A stretch of DNA of 64,000 nucleotides from Metabacillus mangrovi (lineage in GTDB: Bacteria > Bacillota > Bacilli > Bacillales > Bacillaceae): the NCBI RefSeq assembly GCF_009711125.1, contig NZ_WMIB01000001.1, positions 682,001 through 746,000 on the forward strand, in the 5' to 3' direction. Within the stretch, counting starts at the first letter, position 1; each line of letters starts with the position of its first letter. Shown piece after piece: positions 8,509-16,221 of this stretch. The notes beneath the pieces were generated by a model. It saw only the letters and a program-made list of their open reading frames with translations. It was not told the DNA's origin and made no database searches. Position numbers and translations under genes: made by a program.

Positions 8509-9255
8509 TCATTTTTTCCTGAAGGCAAAGAACAGCCTTTCTGCTTCATCCAGGAGCAGACCGGGTTTAAAATCAGTAAAATATTCGAGACGTTCGAATC
8601 CTGCTTCTTCCGCCCATAAGAGAAGCTCTTCGGGCGGGTATGTCCGCTGCTGATGAAATTCATCCATCCTGCTGTAGCTTCCGTCCTCTTTTTTCACAAA
8701 AAAGGTCAGTTCATGTTCAACGGACAACGGACGTTCCCCATTGAAGCATTGCCAGATGAGGCTGACGTCTTCTCCAGCATCCGCAAAGGTAGAGCCTGCC
8801 AGGACGTGTTCCATTTTATAAACGGAATGGACATCAAACAAAAGCAGGCCTCCGCTCCGGAGCACCTGATGCACAGAAGTAAATGTTTTCTTTACGTCTT
8901 TTTCCTCAAGAAGATAATTCAGGGAATCACAGTTGATGAGGACCGCATCAAAGCTTTCCTCATGACCTTCCAGCTCCCTCATGTCCTGCTGAAAAAATGG
9001 AATCTCCATTTTTCTTTCTCCTGATTTTTGGATGGCCAAGGAAAGCATTTCCCCGCTTAAGTCAGCACCGCTCATCTGGTAGCCCTTTTCCTGCAGCAAA
9101 ACGGTAATTTCTCCTGTTCCGCATGCTAAATCTAGGACTTGATGCACTCCCTCTCCATGCTGCTTTAACAGCGTGTCGATCAGGTCTGCCCATTCCCGGT
9201 AAGGCACATCCTCCATCAAATGATCATAGACTCCTGCAAAGCCTTGGTAGATCAT
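8509..9255 (-). CDS. yqeM: Class I SAM-dependent methyltransferase YqeM
   Basis: 248-residue Rossmann-fold methyltransferase. It shows motif I VLDLACGTGEIT, an acidic residue after the next strand (MSGADLSGEML) and motif IV-like DAVLINCDSLNYLL. The substrate is unknown; the gene is conserved as the last member of the yqe operon in Bacillaceae. The start ATG overlaps the rsfS stop (ATGA, 9252-9255), implying translational coupling; the 15 extra upstream codons lie within rsfS and are rejected. A terminator follows directly. Confidence 0.88.
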   Translation of the reverse strand: MIYQGFAGVYDHLMEDVPYREWADLIDTLLKQHGEGVHQVLDLACGTGEITVLLQEKGYQMSGADLSGEMLSLAIQKSGERKMEIPFFQQDMRELEGHEESFDAVLINCDSLNYLLEEKDVKKTFTSVHQVLRSGGLLLFDVHSVYKMEHVLAGSTFADAGEDVSLIWQCFNGERPLSVEHELTFFVKKEDGSYSRMDEFHQQRTYPPEELLLWAEEAGFERLEYFTDFKPGLLLDEAERLFFAFRKK

Positions 9256-9608
9256 ACTTCCAGAAGCTTCGCCACATCTTCCGACGGAGCATCTCCCCAA
9301 AGCTTTTCGAGGTTGTAATAGGTCCGTTCATCGCGGTGGAAAACATGAGCAATCACATCGCCGAGATCGATTAGAATCCAGCGGGCTTCGTCAAATCCTT
9401 CCATTCTTTTCACTGTAATTCCATTTTCATCTGCCTGGTCCTTGATTTCACGTGCGATCGCCTGGACCTGCTTATCCGAATTCCCGTGGCAGATTACAAA
9501 GTAATCAGCAATCAGGGACAGCCCCTTCATTTTCAATACGGTCATGTCTTCTGCTCTTTTATCATCTGCTGCCTTGGCAGTCAGCTTTAATAGGTCTTTT
9601 TCGTTCAT
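9252..9608 (-). CDS. rsfS: Ribosomal silencing factor RsfS
   Basis: 118-residue RsfS/Iojap family protein. It binds L14 on the 50S subunit and blocks subunit joining when nutrients are low. Visible family features are ADYFVICHGNSDKQVQAIAREI, the EGFDEARWILIDLGDVIAHVF core and YYNLEKLWGDAP at the C terminus. It lies seven bases after yqeK and overlaps yqeM by four bases, so all three are co-translated. Known in Bacillus subtilis as YqeL. Confidence 0.95.
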   Translation of the reverse strand: MNEKDLLKLTAKAADDKRAEDMTVLKMKGLSLIADYFVICHGNSDKQVQAIAREIKDQADENGITVKRMEGFDEARWILIDLGDVIAHVFHRDERTYYNLEKLWGDAPSEDVAKLLEV

Positions 9609-9615
9609 TCTATTT

Positions 9616-10185
9616 TCAATTCCTCCCGTTTTTCAATACTAAATCGTTATACGCTTCAATCGTCAGCGGATAGACCGCCTGATTTTTTTTCAGCAAAAAG
9701 GTGATGGTGTTCCTGAGAGCCAATTTCATCGCCTCGTCCAAGTCACGTCCTGCAGCAGCTCTTGCCTCATCCGCCCCAGGAAATATCCGTCCAGGTTCGA
9801 TGTAGTCCGCTACGTAGATCACTTTCTCGAGAAGGGTCATTCCTGCTTTTCCCGATGTATGGAATCTTACAGCATCCAGGACCTCCTGATCACGGATTCC
9901 CGCTTCCTGTTCAATAAGGTAAGCTCCTACAGGAGCATGCCACAGTTCTTCATTATGAACAAGCAGGTCCCTGTTCATATTCTGTTCGATAATGATCTGC
10001 TTCATTTCTTCTTTAGGCCTGAATTTTGCGTAATCGTGAAAGATGGCTGCAAGTTCGGCTTTCGCTACGTCCGCACCGTATTTTCCAGCCAGTTCAATCG
10101 CCGTACCCATTACGCCCAGCGTATGCTGATACCGGTGGTCTGTCAGCTGCTCCCTTACAGCTGCCAGCGCTTGTTCACGTTCCAT
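9616..10185 (-). CDS. yqeK: YqeK HD-domain Ap4A hydrolase
   Basis: 189-residue HD-fold phosphohydrolase. The metal ligands appear as YQHTLGV (first His), the HD pair in AAIFHDYAKF, HAPVGAYLIE and VRFHTSGKAGM, and VIYVADYIEPGR. YqeK proteins have been shown to split diadenosine tetraphosphate symmetrically. The start at 10185 lies inside the end of nadD (11-nt overlap), so translation is probably coupled to nadD. The operon position between nadD and rsfS matches other Bacillaceae. Confidence 0.92.
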   Translation of the reverse strand: MEREQALAAVREQLTDHRYQHTLGVMGTAIELAGKYGADVAKAELAAIFHDYAKFRPKEEMKQIIIEQNMNRDLLVHNEELWHAPVGAYLIEQEAGIRDQEVLDAVRFHTSGKAGMTLLEKVIYVADYIEPGRIFPGADEARAAAGRDLDEAMKLALRNTITFLLKKNQAVYPLTIEAYNDLVLKNGRN

Positions 10186-10744
10186 ACAGTCCCCTCTCCC
10201 TGATATAATCCTTTATTTGGTCCGGCAGCAGGAAACGGGTGGTTTCCCCGTTACGGAGCCGCTCTCTGATCATAGTGGATGACACATCGAACTGGGGAAC
10301 ATCCGCCATCGTGACCTTGAAGTCCGTTGCCGGAGAGTAACCGGGCCGGTTTACTCCGACAAACCGCACGAGCCGGATCAGTTCATCAATCCGGCTCCAC
10401 TGCGGCAGGAATTCAATCATATCTGCTCCGATAATAAAAGAAAATGATGCCTCCGGATATTTTTCTTTCAGGAGTACGACTGTATCGTATGTATAGGAAG
10501 GGCCGGATCTCTCGAGTTCGGCAGCCTGAATCTTAAATCCTTCCGCTCCCCCTATTGCGAGCTTGAGCATTTCAAACCGCTCATCGGGGCTTGAATGCTC
10601 CTCGTGCTGTTTATGCGGAGGAAGCCTGTTCGGCATGAACCAGATCTCATCGAGTGACAGGGCAGCCATCACTTCGCTCGCGATCAGCAAATGCCCATAG
10701 TGAGGCGGATCAAACGTGCCGCCGAGAATCCCAATCTCCTTCAT
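10175..10744 (-). CDS. nadD: Nicotinate-nucleotide adenylyltransferase
   Basis: Makes deamido-NAD from nicotinate mononucleotide and ATP in NAD synthesis. The 189-residue product has the nucleotidyltransferase motifs GGTFDPPHYGHLL (HxGH) near the N terminus and DVSSTMIRERL (ISSTxxR type) near the C terminus, plus MPNRLPPHK and FIIGADMIEFLPQW. ATG at 10742-10744. It lies 19 bases after yqeI and overlaps yqeK. Confidence 0.96.
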   Translation of the reverse strand: MKEIGILGGTFDPPHYGHLLIASEVMAALSLDEIWFMPNRLPPHKQHEEHSSPDERFEMLKLAIGGAEGFKIQAAELERSGPSYTYDTVVLLKEKYPEASFSFIIGADMIEFLPQWSRIDELIRLVRFVGVNRPGYSPATDFKVTMADVPQFDVSSTMIRERLRNGETTRFLLPDQIKDYIRERGLYGT

Positions 10745-10763
10745 GTTAAAAACTCCTTTACCG

Positions 10764-11054
10764 TTACGGAAGCTTGATTTGCTTATTCTCGCGTGATTCT
10801 TTGTAAAGAACGATCGTACTGCCGATCACTTGAACCAATTCCGCTTTTGCTCCCTTGGAAATCTGCTCTGCTACCGTGTCTTTATCTTCATCGCAGTTTT
10901 GGAGCACACTTACTTTCAGCAGTTCGCGCACTTCCAGAGCTTCTGCAACCTGTTTGATCATATTATCATTGACCCCGCCTTTGCCCACTTGAAAAATCGG
11001 GTTCAAATGGTGGGCTTCCGAGCGTAAAAATCGTTTTTGTTTTCCTGTCAGCAT
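10764..11054 (-). CDS. yqeI: YhbY/CRM-type RNA-binding protein YqeI
   Basis: 96-residue single CRM domain protein associated with ribosome assembly. It has the GKQKRFLRSEAHHLNPIFQVGKGGVN pattern: a basic N-terminal helix and a GxxG RNA-contact loop (GKGG). The start ATG at 11052-11054 lies two bases after the aroE stop, and its ribosome site GGGAGGAA is inside the last aroE codons. The 44 codons upstream overlap aroE and have no similarity. Confidence 0.93.
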   Translation of the reverse strand: MLTGKQKRFLRSEAHHLNPIFQVGKGGVNDNMIKQVAEALEVRELLKVSVLQNCDEDKDTVAEQISKGAKAELVQVIGSTIVLYKESRENKQIKLP

Positions 11055-11056
11055 TT

Positions 11057-11893
11057 CTAAGTTCCTCCCAGTTTCTTCTTTACAGTCTCTTCCATCATAC
11101 GGATGTCCGGCAGCACTCCTGTCCAGTGCCTGAAGGAGAGTGCAGCCTGATAAACAAACATCCCGATTCCAGGGATGATCCGGCATCCTCTATGCTCCGC
11201 ATCTTTCAGAAAAGCCGTTTTCATTGGATTGTAAATAATATCACTCACTAAAGTCCCGCTCCTGACTTTCTCAAGAGACAGGGGCTGCCCGTTCACATTC
11301 GGAGACATCCCGATGGAGGTTGTCTGAATGATCAGGTCATACCCTGAAAGGCGGGCTTCCGCTTCCGTAAGCGTTAGAGCCGTTCCCTTTGTACCAGCCG
11401 GGCTTTCTTTAATGATTAAGGCAGCTTTTTCGATTGTCCGGTTGGCGATATCCGCTTCTTTGATTCCCTCAAGCGCCAGCGCAGAATAAATGCCTCTCGC
11501 TGCCCCGCCCGCACCGATAATCAGGCACTTCAGATCCTTGAGATTGCTCCCTGTAAATGGTTTTATTGACTCAATGTATCCCGGTCCGTCTGTATTGTAT
11601 CCTATAAGCCGTCCGTCTCTGTTAACGATGGTATTGACCGCTCCCATTGCTCTTGCGGAAGGATCCGTCTCATCGAGGAATTCAAGGACTGCCTCCTTAT
11701 GCGGGATGGTCACATTGGCGCCCTTGATCCCGAGAGCCCTGATGCCTTCCACCGCTGCTTTAATGCTGGACTTTTCAACATGAAACCGGTGATAGGAAGC
11801 CTTTATTCCAAGTGCCTTAAACGCCTGGTTGTGGATGTCAGGCGACATGGAATGGCCGACCGGACATCCGATGATTCCATAAAGCTCTTCCAT
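11057..11893 (-). CDS. aroE: Shikimate dehydrogenase
   Basis: NADPH-dependent reduction of 3-dehydroshikimate to shikimate in aromatic amino acid synthesis. The 278-residue product shows the substrate-binding start GIIGCPVGHSMSPDIHNQAF, the catalytic Lys in VTIPHKEAVLEFLDETDP, NTDGPGYI, the cofactor loop IIGAGGAARGI, NRTIEKA, and GIGMFVYQAALSFRHWTG near the C terminus. It lies between the two ribosome-assembly genes yqeH and yqeI, with 20 bases to yqeH, an order conserved in Bacillus. Confidence 0.97.
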   Translation of the reverse strand: MEELYGIIGCPVGHSMSPDIHNQAFKALGIKASYHRFHVEKSSIKAAVEGIRALGIKGANVTIPHKEAVLEFLDETDPSARAMGAVNTIVNRDGRLIGYNTDGPGYIESIKPFTGSNLKDLKCLIIGAGGAARGIYSALALEGIKEADIANRTIEKAALIIKESPAGTKGTALTLTEAEARLSGYDLIIQTTSIGMSPNVNGQPLSLEKVRSGTLVSDIIYNPMKTAFLKDAEHRGCRIIPGIGMFVYQAALSFRHWTGVLPDIRMMEETVKKKLGGT

Positions 11894-11913
11894 TCACAGT
11901 CTCCCCGCTTTCG

Positions 11914-13017
11914 TTAAATTAAAGATGGACGCAAGCCGACATACACTCCTTTAGGAGCATAGGCAGTGATCTTTTTCCCAGGTTCATTAACGGTCACCCA
12001 GCCAAGTCCTGAAAAGACAATATCTGTTTTTGCGTCTTTAACAGTGAACGTGTGGGGAACGAGTTCCGGAAAGGCATCAAGCTGGCCGGGACGCGGCGGA
12101 GACAAAAGCTCTCCTTTGTGAGTCTCATACAGCTCGTCCGCCTGTTCAAGCTTTGTCCGGTGTATATAAAGTTCATTTGGAATGTAGCAAGTGAACGTGC
12201 TCCGTCCGCCTTTTAAAAAGTCAAACCGGGCAAGGCCCCCAAAAAAGAGCGTCTGCTCTTCATTCAGCTGGAACACTTTAGGCTTGATTTCTTTTTTGGG
12301 TGAAAGAAGCTTCAAATCATCCTGGTTCACATAGTGGGCCATTTGGTGATGGTTGATGATGCCGGGCGTGTCATAAAGGGCAGACCCGTCATCGAGCGGA
12401 ATTTCAATAAGATCGAGTGTTGTCCCCGGATAATGAGAGGTCGTGATTAACTCTTTCTCCCCTGCTACTTCTTTGATGATGCGGTTGATGAAAGTTGATT
12501 TGCCCACATTGGTGCAGCCGACAACATAGACATCCTTGCCATCACGGTATTGATCGATCGCTTCTGCTACTTCTCTGACACCCTGCCCCCTTGAGGAACT
12601 GATCAGGAAAATATCAACCGGCTTCAGGCCGTTTTCCTTCGCTTCCTTCTGGATCCATGATATCAGCTTTTGTTTTTTCACTGATTTTGGCAGAATATCC
12701 GCTTTGTTTGCCACAAGCAAAACGGGGTTGCTCCCGGCAAATCGCTGGATCCCGCTGATCCAGCTGCCATTGAAGTCAAATATATCGACGATTTTCACGA
12801 TGAGTGAATCCGTCTCCCCGACTCCATGCAGAATCTTCAGGAAATCGGCATCTGTCAATGCAACATCCTGAATTTCATTATAGTTTTTCAGGCGGAAGCA
12901 TCTCTGGCAAATGACAGGCTCCCTCAGCAGGGCACTGGAAGGGGTGTAACCCGCTTCTTCCGGCTGCTCTGTCTGAATAGCTGCTCCGCAGCCAACACAA
13001 TAAATTTTTTCCTTCAC
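11914..13017 (-). CDS. yqeH: Ribosome biogenesis GTPase YqeH
   Basis: 367-residue circularly permuted GTPase needed for 30S subunit assembly. Order along the protein: N-terminal zinc finger CVGCG (about residues 6-10) with CQRCF, then G4 (VANKADIL), G5-like ISSSRGQG, G1 (VGCTNVGKSTF) and G3 (YDTPGI), then the C-terminal treble-clef/RNA-binding region. A start at 13015-13017 (GTG) overlaps the yqeG stop (GTGA) and follows GGGAGGAA; an ATG five codons upstream lies inside that ribosome site and is rejected. Confidence 0.95.
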   Translation of the reverse strand: MKEKIYCVGCGAAIQTEQPEEAGYTPSSALLREPVICQRCFRLKNYNEIQDVALTDADFLKILHGVGETDSLIVKIVDIFDFNGSWISGIQRFAGSNPVLLVANKADILPKSVKKQKLISWIQKEAKENGLKPVDIFLISSSRGQGVREVAEAIDQYRDGKDVYVVGCTNVGKSTFINRIIKEVAGEKELITTSHYPGTTLDLIEIPLDDGSALYDTPGIINHHQMAHYVNQDDLKLLSPKKEIKPKVFQLNEEQTLFFGGLARFDFLKGGRSTFTCYIPNELYIHRTKLEQADELYETHKGELLSPPRPGQLDAFPELVPHTFTVKDAKTDIVFSGLGWVTVNEPGKKITAYAPKGVYVGLRPSLI

Positions 13018-13535
13018 TTCTTTTCCTCCCATTGGATGAGCCCTCTTTTCTTGAGGGTATCCATAATCCGGCGTTCAATCCGGCGGTTAAAACGGGTCAT
13101 AACGCCATCTGTCGAAGCGACCGGCACGACCAGGATGGTATGAAATCCGTTCCTGTTCCCTCCCAGTACATCGGTCAGGAGCTGGTCACCGATGACCACT
13201 ACTTCATCCTTCCTCAGCTGCATGTCCTTGATCGCTTTTCTGAAAGCACGTCCCATCGGCTTTCTGGCCTTATAGATAAATGGAATGCTCAATGGATCAC
13301 TGAATTCCTTAACCCTTTTTTCCACATTATTTGATACTATGGTAACTTTGATGCCGCTGTCGTTCATTTCTTTAAACCATTCGATCAGTTTTGGAGTGGC
13401 GCTGGGCCTGTCCCACTCGACCAGGGTATTGTCCAAATCCGTGATAATCCCTTTTATATTCCGTTCCTTTAATTGATAAGGGCTTATTTCAAAGATACTT
13501 TTTACAAACTCTCCAGGTAAAAACATTTTCAGCAA
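13014..13535 (-). CDS. yqeG: YqeG family HAD IIIA-type phosphatase
   Basis: 173-residue HAD-superfamily protein. Motif I is ITDLDNTLVEWD, motif II TIVSNN, the conserved Lys lies in KARKPMG, and motif III is VVVIGDQLLTDVLGGNRNG. Substrate unknown in bacteria; the first gene of the yqeG-yqeM operon. A TTG at 13533-13535 gives the length of the Bacillus subtilis protein (172) and lies ten bases after AGAGG; an ATG eight codons upstream would add residues without similarity. Confidence 0.9.
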   Translation of the reverse strand: MLKMFLPGEFVKSIFEISPYQLKERNIKGIITDLDNTLVEWDRPSATPKLIEWFKEMNDSGIKVTIVSNNVEKRVKEFSDPLSIPFIYKARKPMGRAFRKAIKDMQLRKDEVVVIGDQLLTDVLGGNRNGFHTILVVPVASTDGVMTRFNRRIERRIMDTLKKRGLIQWEEKK

Positions 13536-13574
13536 AGGGCTCACACCTCTTAAGATCATATTTTGCCAGTCTTC

Positions 13575-13603
13575 ATCTTACCTAATTTCGACAAATACTT
13601 CAA
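13575..13603 (-). promoter_or_regulatory. Candidate sigma-A promoter of the yqeG operon
   Basis: Minus strand TTGAAG (13598-13603), 17 bases, TAAGAT (13575-13580), about 35 bases before yqeG. Both hexamers are four-of-six matches. Confidence 0.45.
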
Positions 13604-13677
13604 AAAAATCTTTTCTTTCCCGCAGTCATGGAAATTTCAAGAAAATTTTTCGACAAGAACCGGCTGTTTTTTACAGC

Positions 13678-13776
13678 TGTGGATAACTCTATTCACATCA
13701 TCCACCTACATCCTTCAAAATAAATTCCATTTATAAACAAAGTATTAACAGGTTATCCACTTTTTATTGTGGATAA
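13678..13776. promoter_or_regulatory. DnaA box cluster upstream of sda
   Basis: Two perfect 9-mers TGTGGATAA (13678-13686 and 13768-13776), one near-perfect TTATCCACT (13753-13761) and a weaker TCATCCACC (13698-13706). DnaA boxes upstream of sda are an established feature in Bacillus subtilis, where DnaA activates sda when replication initiation is perturbed. The stretch is AT-rich and holds no gene. Confidence 0.85.
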
Positions 13777-13784
13777 CAGAACGA

Positions 13785-13813
13785 TTGTTCCGTTTTTCAA
13801 TTCGTGTTAGATT
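13785..13813 (+). promoter_or_regulatory. Sigma-A promoter of sda
   Basis: TTGTTC (13785-13790), 17 bases, TAGATT (13808-13813). The last DnaA box ends eight bases before the -35, a position suited to activation by DnaA. Confidence 0.6.
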
Positions 13814-13910
13814 AAAAGCAATTAAAGTCTGAACCGGATAGTATATGCTGATCCAAAAGCAAAAAGAACCGTTTACAGGAGGTGAACCGCCAATTATTTG
13901 GCCGGACAGT

Positions 13911-14045
13911 ATGCGCAAATTATCGGATGAACTGCTGATTGAATCATACTACAAAGCTACAGAGCTTAAACTAAGCCAGGATTTTATCGTTCTGATCGAA
14001 TGTGAAATTAAACGCCGTTCACTGAATCATGTAATCAGAGGCTAA
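13911..14045 (+). CDS. sda: Sporulation checkpoint inhibitor Sda
   Basis: Small helical-hairpin protein that binds histidine kinase KinA (and KinB) and blocks the phosphorelay when DNA replication is disturbed. The core [25 protein letters not shown]...[11 protein letters not shown] matches Bacillus subtilis Sda closely. I give the ATG form (44 residues), but it has no ribosome site. The only strong site, AGGAGGTGA (13878-13886), lies nine bases before an in-frame ATT at 13893, which would give a 50-residue protein lining up with the 52-residue Bacillus subtilis form. The true start may therefore be AUU at 13893. Single gene under DnaA-box control. Confidence 0.92.
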   Translation: MRKLSDELLIESYYKATELKLSQDFIVLIECEIKRRSLNHVIRG

Positions 14046-14144
14046 GCCGGCCAGCCGCTAATAAGCTATACCCTTTAAAATGCCGGCGTCAATCATGAAT
14101 GCATGCTATTATACCATGCTGAAGCCTGCCGCTCTACCAGGCCA

Positions 14145-14173
14145 AGAAAAAAACACCCCGGCCTGTGAGGTGC
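14145..14173 (-). terminator. Possible terminator of the YjcZ-like gene
   Basis: Minus strand CACC...GGTG stem (14169-14172 with 14154-14157) then seven U residues, two bases after the stop. The stem is short, so this is weak. Confidence 0.4.
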
Positions 14174-14174
14174 T

Positions 14175-14348
14175 TCAATTCCAGAAACCGCCGCAATACC
14201 AATAGTATCCTCCAAAAATCAAAAGCAGAATAAAAACGACGATCACGAATGCATACCAGAATCCGTACCCTGCTGCCGGCGGGATATATGGATAGGGATA
14301 AGGCTGCGGTCCGCAGCCGGGACTGCACGGATAATAACCTGCAGACAT
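14175..14348 (-). CDS. YjcZ-like small spore-type membrane peptide
   Basis: 57 residues, starting MSAGYYPCSPGCGPQPYPYPY and ending in one hydrophobic helix (WYAFVIVVFILLLIFGGYYW) and YCGGFWN. The Gly/Tyr/Cys/Pro-rich head and the FVIVVFILLLIFG helix resemble the YjcZ/SscA group of tiny mother-cell proteins involved in spore coat assembly. A strong ribosome site GGAAGGAGG precedes the ATG. A sigma-E-like -10 is seen upstream. The family assignment rests on general pattern, not a close match; a coat or membrane role is inference. Confidence 0.75.
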   Translation of the reverse strand: MSAGYYPCSPGCGPQPYPYPYIPPAAGYGFWYAFVIVVFILLLIFGGYYWYCGGFWN

Positions 14349-14380
14349 GTAAACGACCTCCTTCCAGGCTGTTTACATGC

Positions 14381-14388
14381 AGTGTATG
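14381..14388 (-). promoter_or_regulatory. Sigma-E-like -10 element
   Basis: Minus strand CATACACT (14381-14388), a good match to the sigma-E -10 consensus, 33 bases before the start of the YjcZ-like gene. A CCTATACT element upstream could serve as -35. Fits mother-cell expression; consensus match only. Confidence 0.35.
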
Positions 14389-14445
14389 TACACTTCTTCA
14401 AGAAAGTATAGGCATTTATTCCAATTATCCGTGGAATTTATCCCG

Positions 14446-15165
14446 CTATTTCAGAATTTTGCTTTCCGAAATTGACTCATACAGGATACGCGCCCCTTTT
14501 GGAGTCATGTGGTTTCCTGAAGGATCGATAAGACCGGAGGCCATCAAATCAGAATCCGTGCTGCCCCCTGCTTCCTTCACCATGTTTTCCCAATGATCGA
14601 TCAGGCGGACATCCTCGCTTGACGCAATGCTCCTTACGATGTCGTTGTAGGAATTGTGCCAGTTCCTTGCTCCCCTGCCTGCATCATAGTAGATTCTTTC
14701 ATATCTTGAATAGTAGAGCTTATCCTGCCCGTTTCCTTCTATAATCGGCAGACAGGTGATCAGCACTGGCTGACCGCCCTTTTTTTCGATTTCATCTATA
14801 AAATACAGGAGATTTGATTTAAAGCGGGCTTTTGAAACCCTTGGCTTGCCATTTTGCAGAACAACGGCATCGTTTGTGCCAAACATGATAAAAACCGTTT
14901 TCGGATTTCTGTCAAGCACATCCTGTTTAAACCGTTTTCTTCCATCCTCGGTCGTTTCTCCCCCGATTCCGGCATTGTAGACGTTCACTTTTCCTTGCTG
15001 TGATAGGTTGAGCAAGTTCACCCATTTTTCGTTCTCGGGGTAATCTCTGAGCGGAAAATTAGCCCCTCTTGTATTGCTGTCTCCAAATGCAACTGCGCTG
15101 TACTCATTATTCGGTCCGCATCCCGCAGCCGCAAGGAGACAAAGTATGACGAAAAGCTTCCTCAC
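14446..15165 (-). CDS. yqeF: SGNH/GDSL hydrolase lipoprotein (YqeF-like)
   Basis: 239-residue predicted lipoprotein: signal peptide MRKLFVILCLLAAAGC with the lipidated Cys at about residue 15. The mature part has all SGNH blocks: AFGDSNTRG (Ser), AGIGGETTEDG (Gly), MFGTNDAV (Asn) and DPSGNHMTPKG (Asp/His). It is therefore likely an extracellular esterase/lipase or carbohydrate deacetylase; the substrate is unknown. Position between sda and sigK matches Bacillus subtilis YqeF. GTG at 15163-15165 is chosen because GGAGGTG lies eight bases before it; an ATG five codons upstream overlaps that site. Confidence 0.85.
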   Translation of the reverse strand: MRKLFVILCLLAAAGCGPNNEYSAVAFGDSNTRGANFPLRDYPENEKWVNLLNLSQQGKVNVYNAGIGGETTEDGRKRFKQDVLDRNPKTVFIMFGTNDAVVLQNGKPRVSKARFKSNLLYFIDEIEKKGGQPVLITCLPIIEGNGQDKLYYSRYERIYYDAGRGARNWHNSYNDIVRSIASSEDVRLIDHWENMVKEAGGSTDSDLMASGLIDPSGNHMTPKGARILYESISESKILK

Positions 15166-15317
15166 CGCGTGCACCTCCATAAGCTATACATCACTATAAT
15201 ATAGAATTCTTCGCGTTTCAACTGTGGTCTGCATTTATCCGGCAAAAGCCACCCGATTTGGAACTTTATCTGTCTAAACTGACACAGGCAAGCTGCACCC
15301 CACATACACATAACTAA

Positions 15318-15331
15318 TAGGCAATTGCCTA
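15318..15331. promoter_or_regulatory. Perfect 14-bp palindrome in front of sigK (possible GerE site)
   Basis: TAGGCAATTGCCTA at 15318-15331, 24 bases before the sigK start. Each half reads TRGGYNNYY, the core of the GerE consensus. GerE is known to repress sigK late in Bacillus subtilis sporulation. A CATACACAT sequence (about 15302-15310), usable as a sigma-E/K -10, lies just upstream, so a bound protein would cover the transcription start. Inference from consensus. Confidence 0.4.
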
Positions 15332-15355
15332 CATACAGACCTCGGGGGTGCTCAC

Positions 15356-16081
15356 ATGTCCGGAATATTTACGGCGCTTGCATACGTGATGAGGGAAATG
15401 ATCTTCCTTGTTAGCTATGTAAAGAACAATGCTTTTCCGCAGCCGCTATCTTCAAGTGATGAAAAAAAGTACCTGCAGCTGATGGCAGAGGGAGATGAAC
15501 ATGCCAGGAACCTCCTGATCGAACATAATCTCAGGCTGGTGGCCCATATCGTCAAGAAGTTCGAAAACACGGGAGAAGACGCAGAAGATCTGATCTCCAT
15601 CGGGACGATCGGTCTTATCAAGGCGATTGAAAGCTACTCCCAGGGAAAGGGCACAAAGCTCGCAACATACGCTGCCCGGTGTATTGAAAATGAAATTCTG
15701 ATGCATTTGCGCGCCCTGAAGAAAACGAAAAAAGATGTCTCGCTTCATGATCCGATTGGCCAGGATAAAGAAGGGAACGAGATCTCGCTGATCGATGTTC
15801 TGAAATCCGAGAGCGAGGATGTAATTGATACCATCCAGCTGAATATGGAGCTTGAGAAAGTAAAGCAGTTTATCGGCGTCCTCGATGAGCGGGAAAAAGA
15901 AGTCATTACGGGCAGATTCGGGCTCGATTTGCAAAAGGAGAAAACACAGCGTGAAATCGCCAAGGAGCTGGGCATTTCCAGAAGCTATGTTTCCAGAATT
16001 GAAAAGAGGGCCCTCATGAAAATGTTCCATGAGTTTTACCGTGCTGAAAAGGAAAAAAACAGCAAAAAAAAGAGAAGATAG
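15356..16081 (+). CDS. sigK: RNA polymerase sigma-K factor, uninterrupted
   Basis: Late mother-cell sigma factor for spore coat genes. The 241-residue product has the hydrophobic pro-sequence [25 protein letters not shown] that is clipped by SpoIVFB, region 2 ([55 protein letters not shown]) and region 4 with helix-turn-helix [28 protein letters not shown]. The reading frame is complete. In Bacillus subtilis the same gene is split by the skin element; here there is no insertion. ATG at 15356 follows GGGGGTG. A terminator overlaps the last codons. Confidence 0.97.
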   Translation: MSGIFTALAYVMREMIFLVSYVKNNAFPQPLSSSDEKKYLQLMAEGDEHARNLLIEHNLRLVAHIVKKFENTGEDAEDLISIGTIGLIKAIESYSQGKGTKLATYAARCIENEILMHLRALKKTKKDVSLHDPIGQDKEGNEISLIDVLKSESEDVIDTIQLNMELEKVKQFIGVLDEREKEVITGRFGLDLQKEKTQREIAKELGISRSYVSRIEKRALMKMFHEFYRAEKEKNSKKKRR

Positions 16082-16110
16082 GGAGCAGCAGCCCTTATCT
16101 TCTCTTTTTC
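16066..16110 (+). terminator. Terminator of sigK
   Basis: Long stem AAGAGAAGATA...TATCTTCTCTT around a GGG/CCC extension, followed by T-rich sequence. The 5' arm includes the last sigK codons and the stop. Confidence 0.8.
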
Positions 16111-16221
16111 TTTCCATTTATTTTTTTTAAAACTAGCCGCTATCCTTCTCCACTGTTAGATAATTCATCCATGCACTCCTGAACATAATACCCGCTCCTT
16201 TCTTATTGTTATGATTTTCCC

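Noticed and set aside
13882-13938. 18-codon frame starting at the GTG within the sda ribosome site
   Set aside because: Its start codon overlaps the Shine-Dalgarno sequence, so it cannot be used with that site.
14085-14125. GCATG...CATGC hairpin after sda as a terminator
   Set aside because: Only five pairs and no T-tract.
15418-15700. Skin-type attachment site within sigK
   Set aside because: The coding sequence is continuous and no repeat pair typical of a recombination site was seen.
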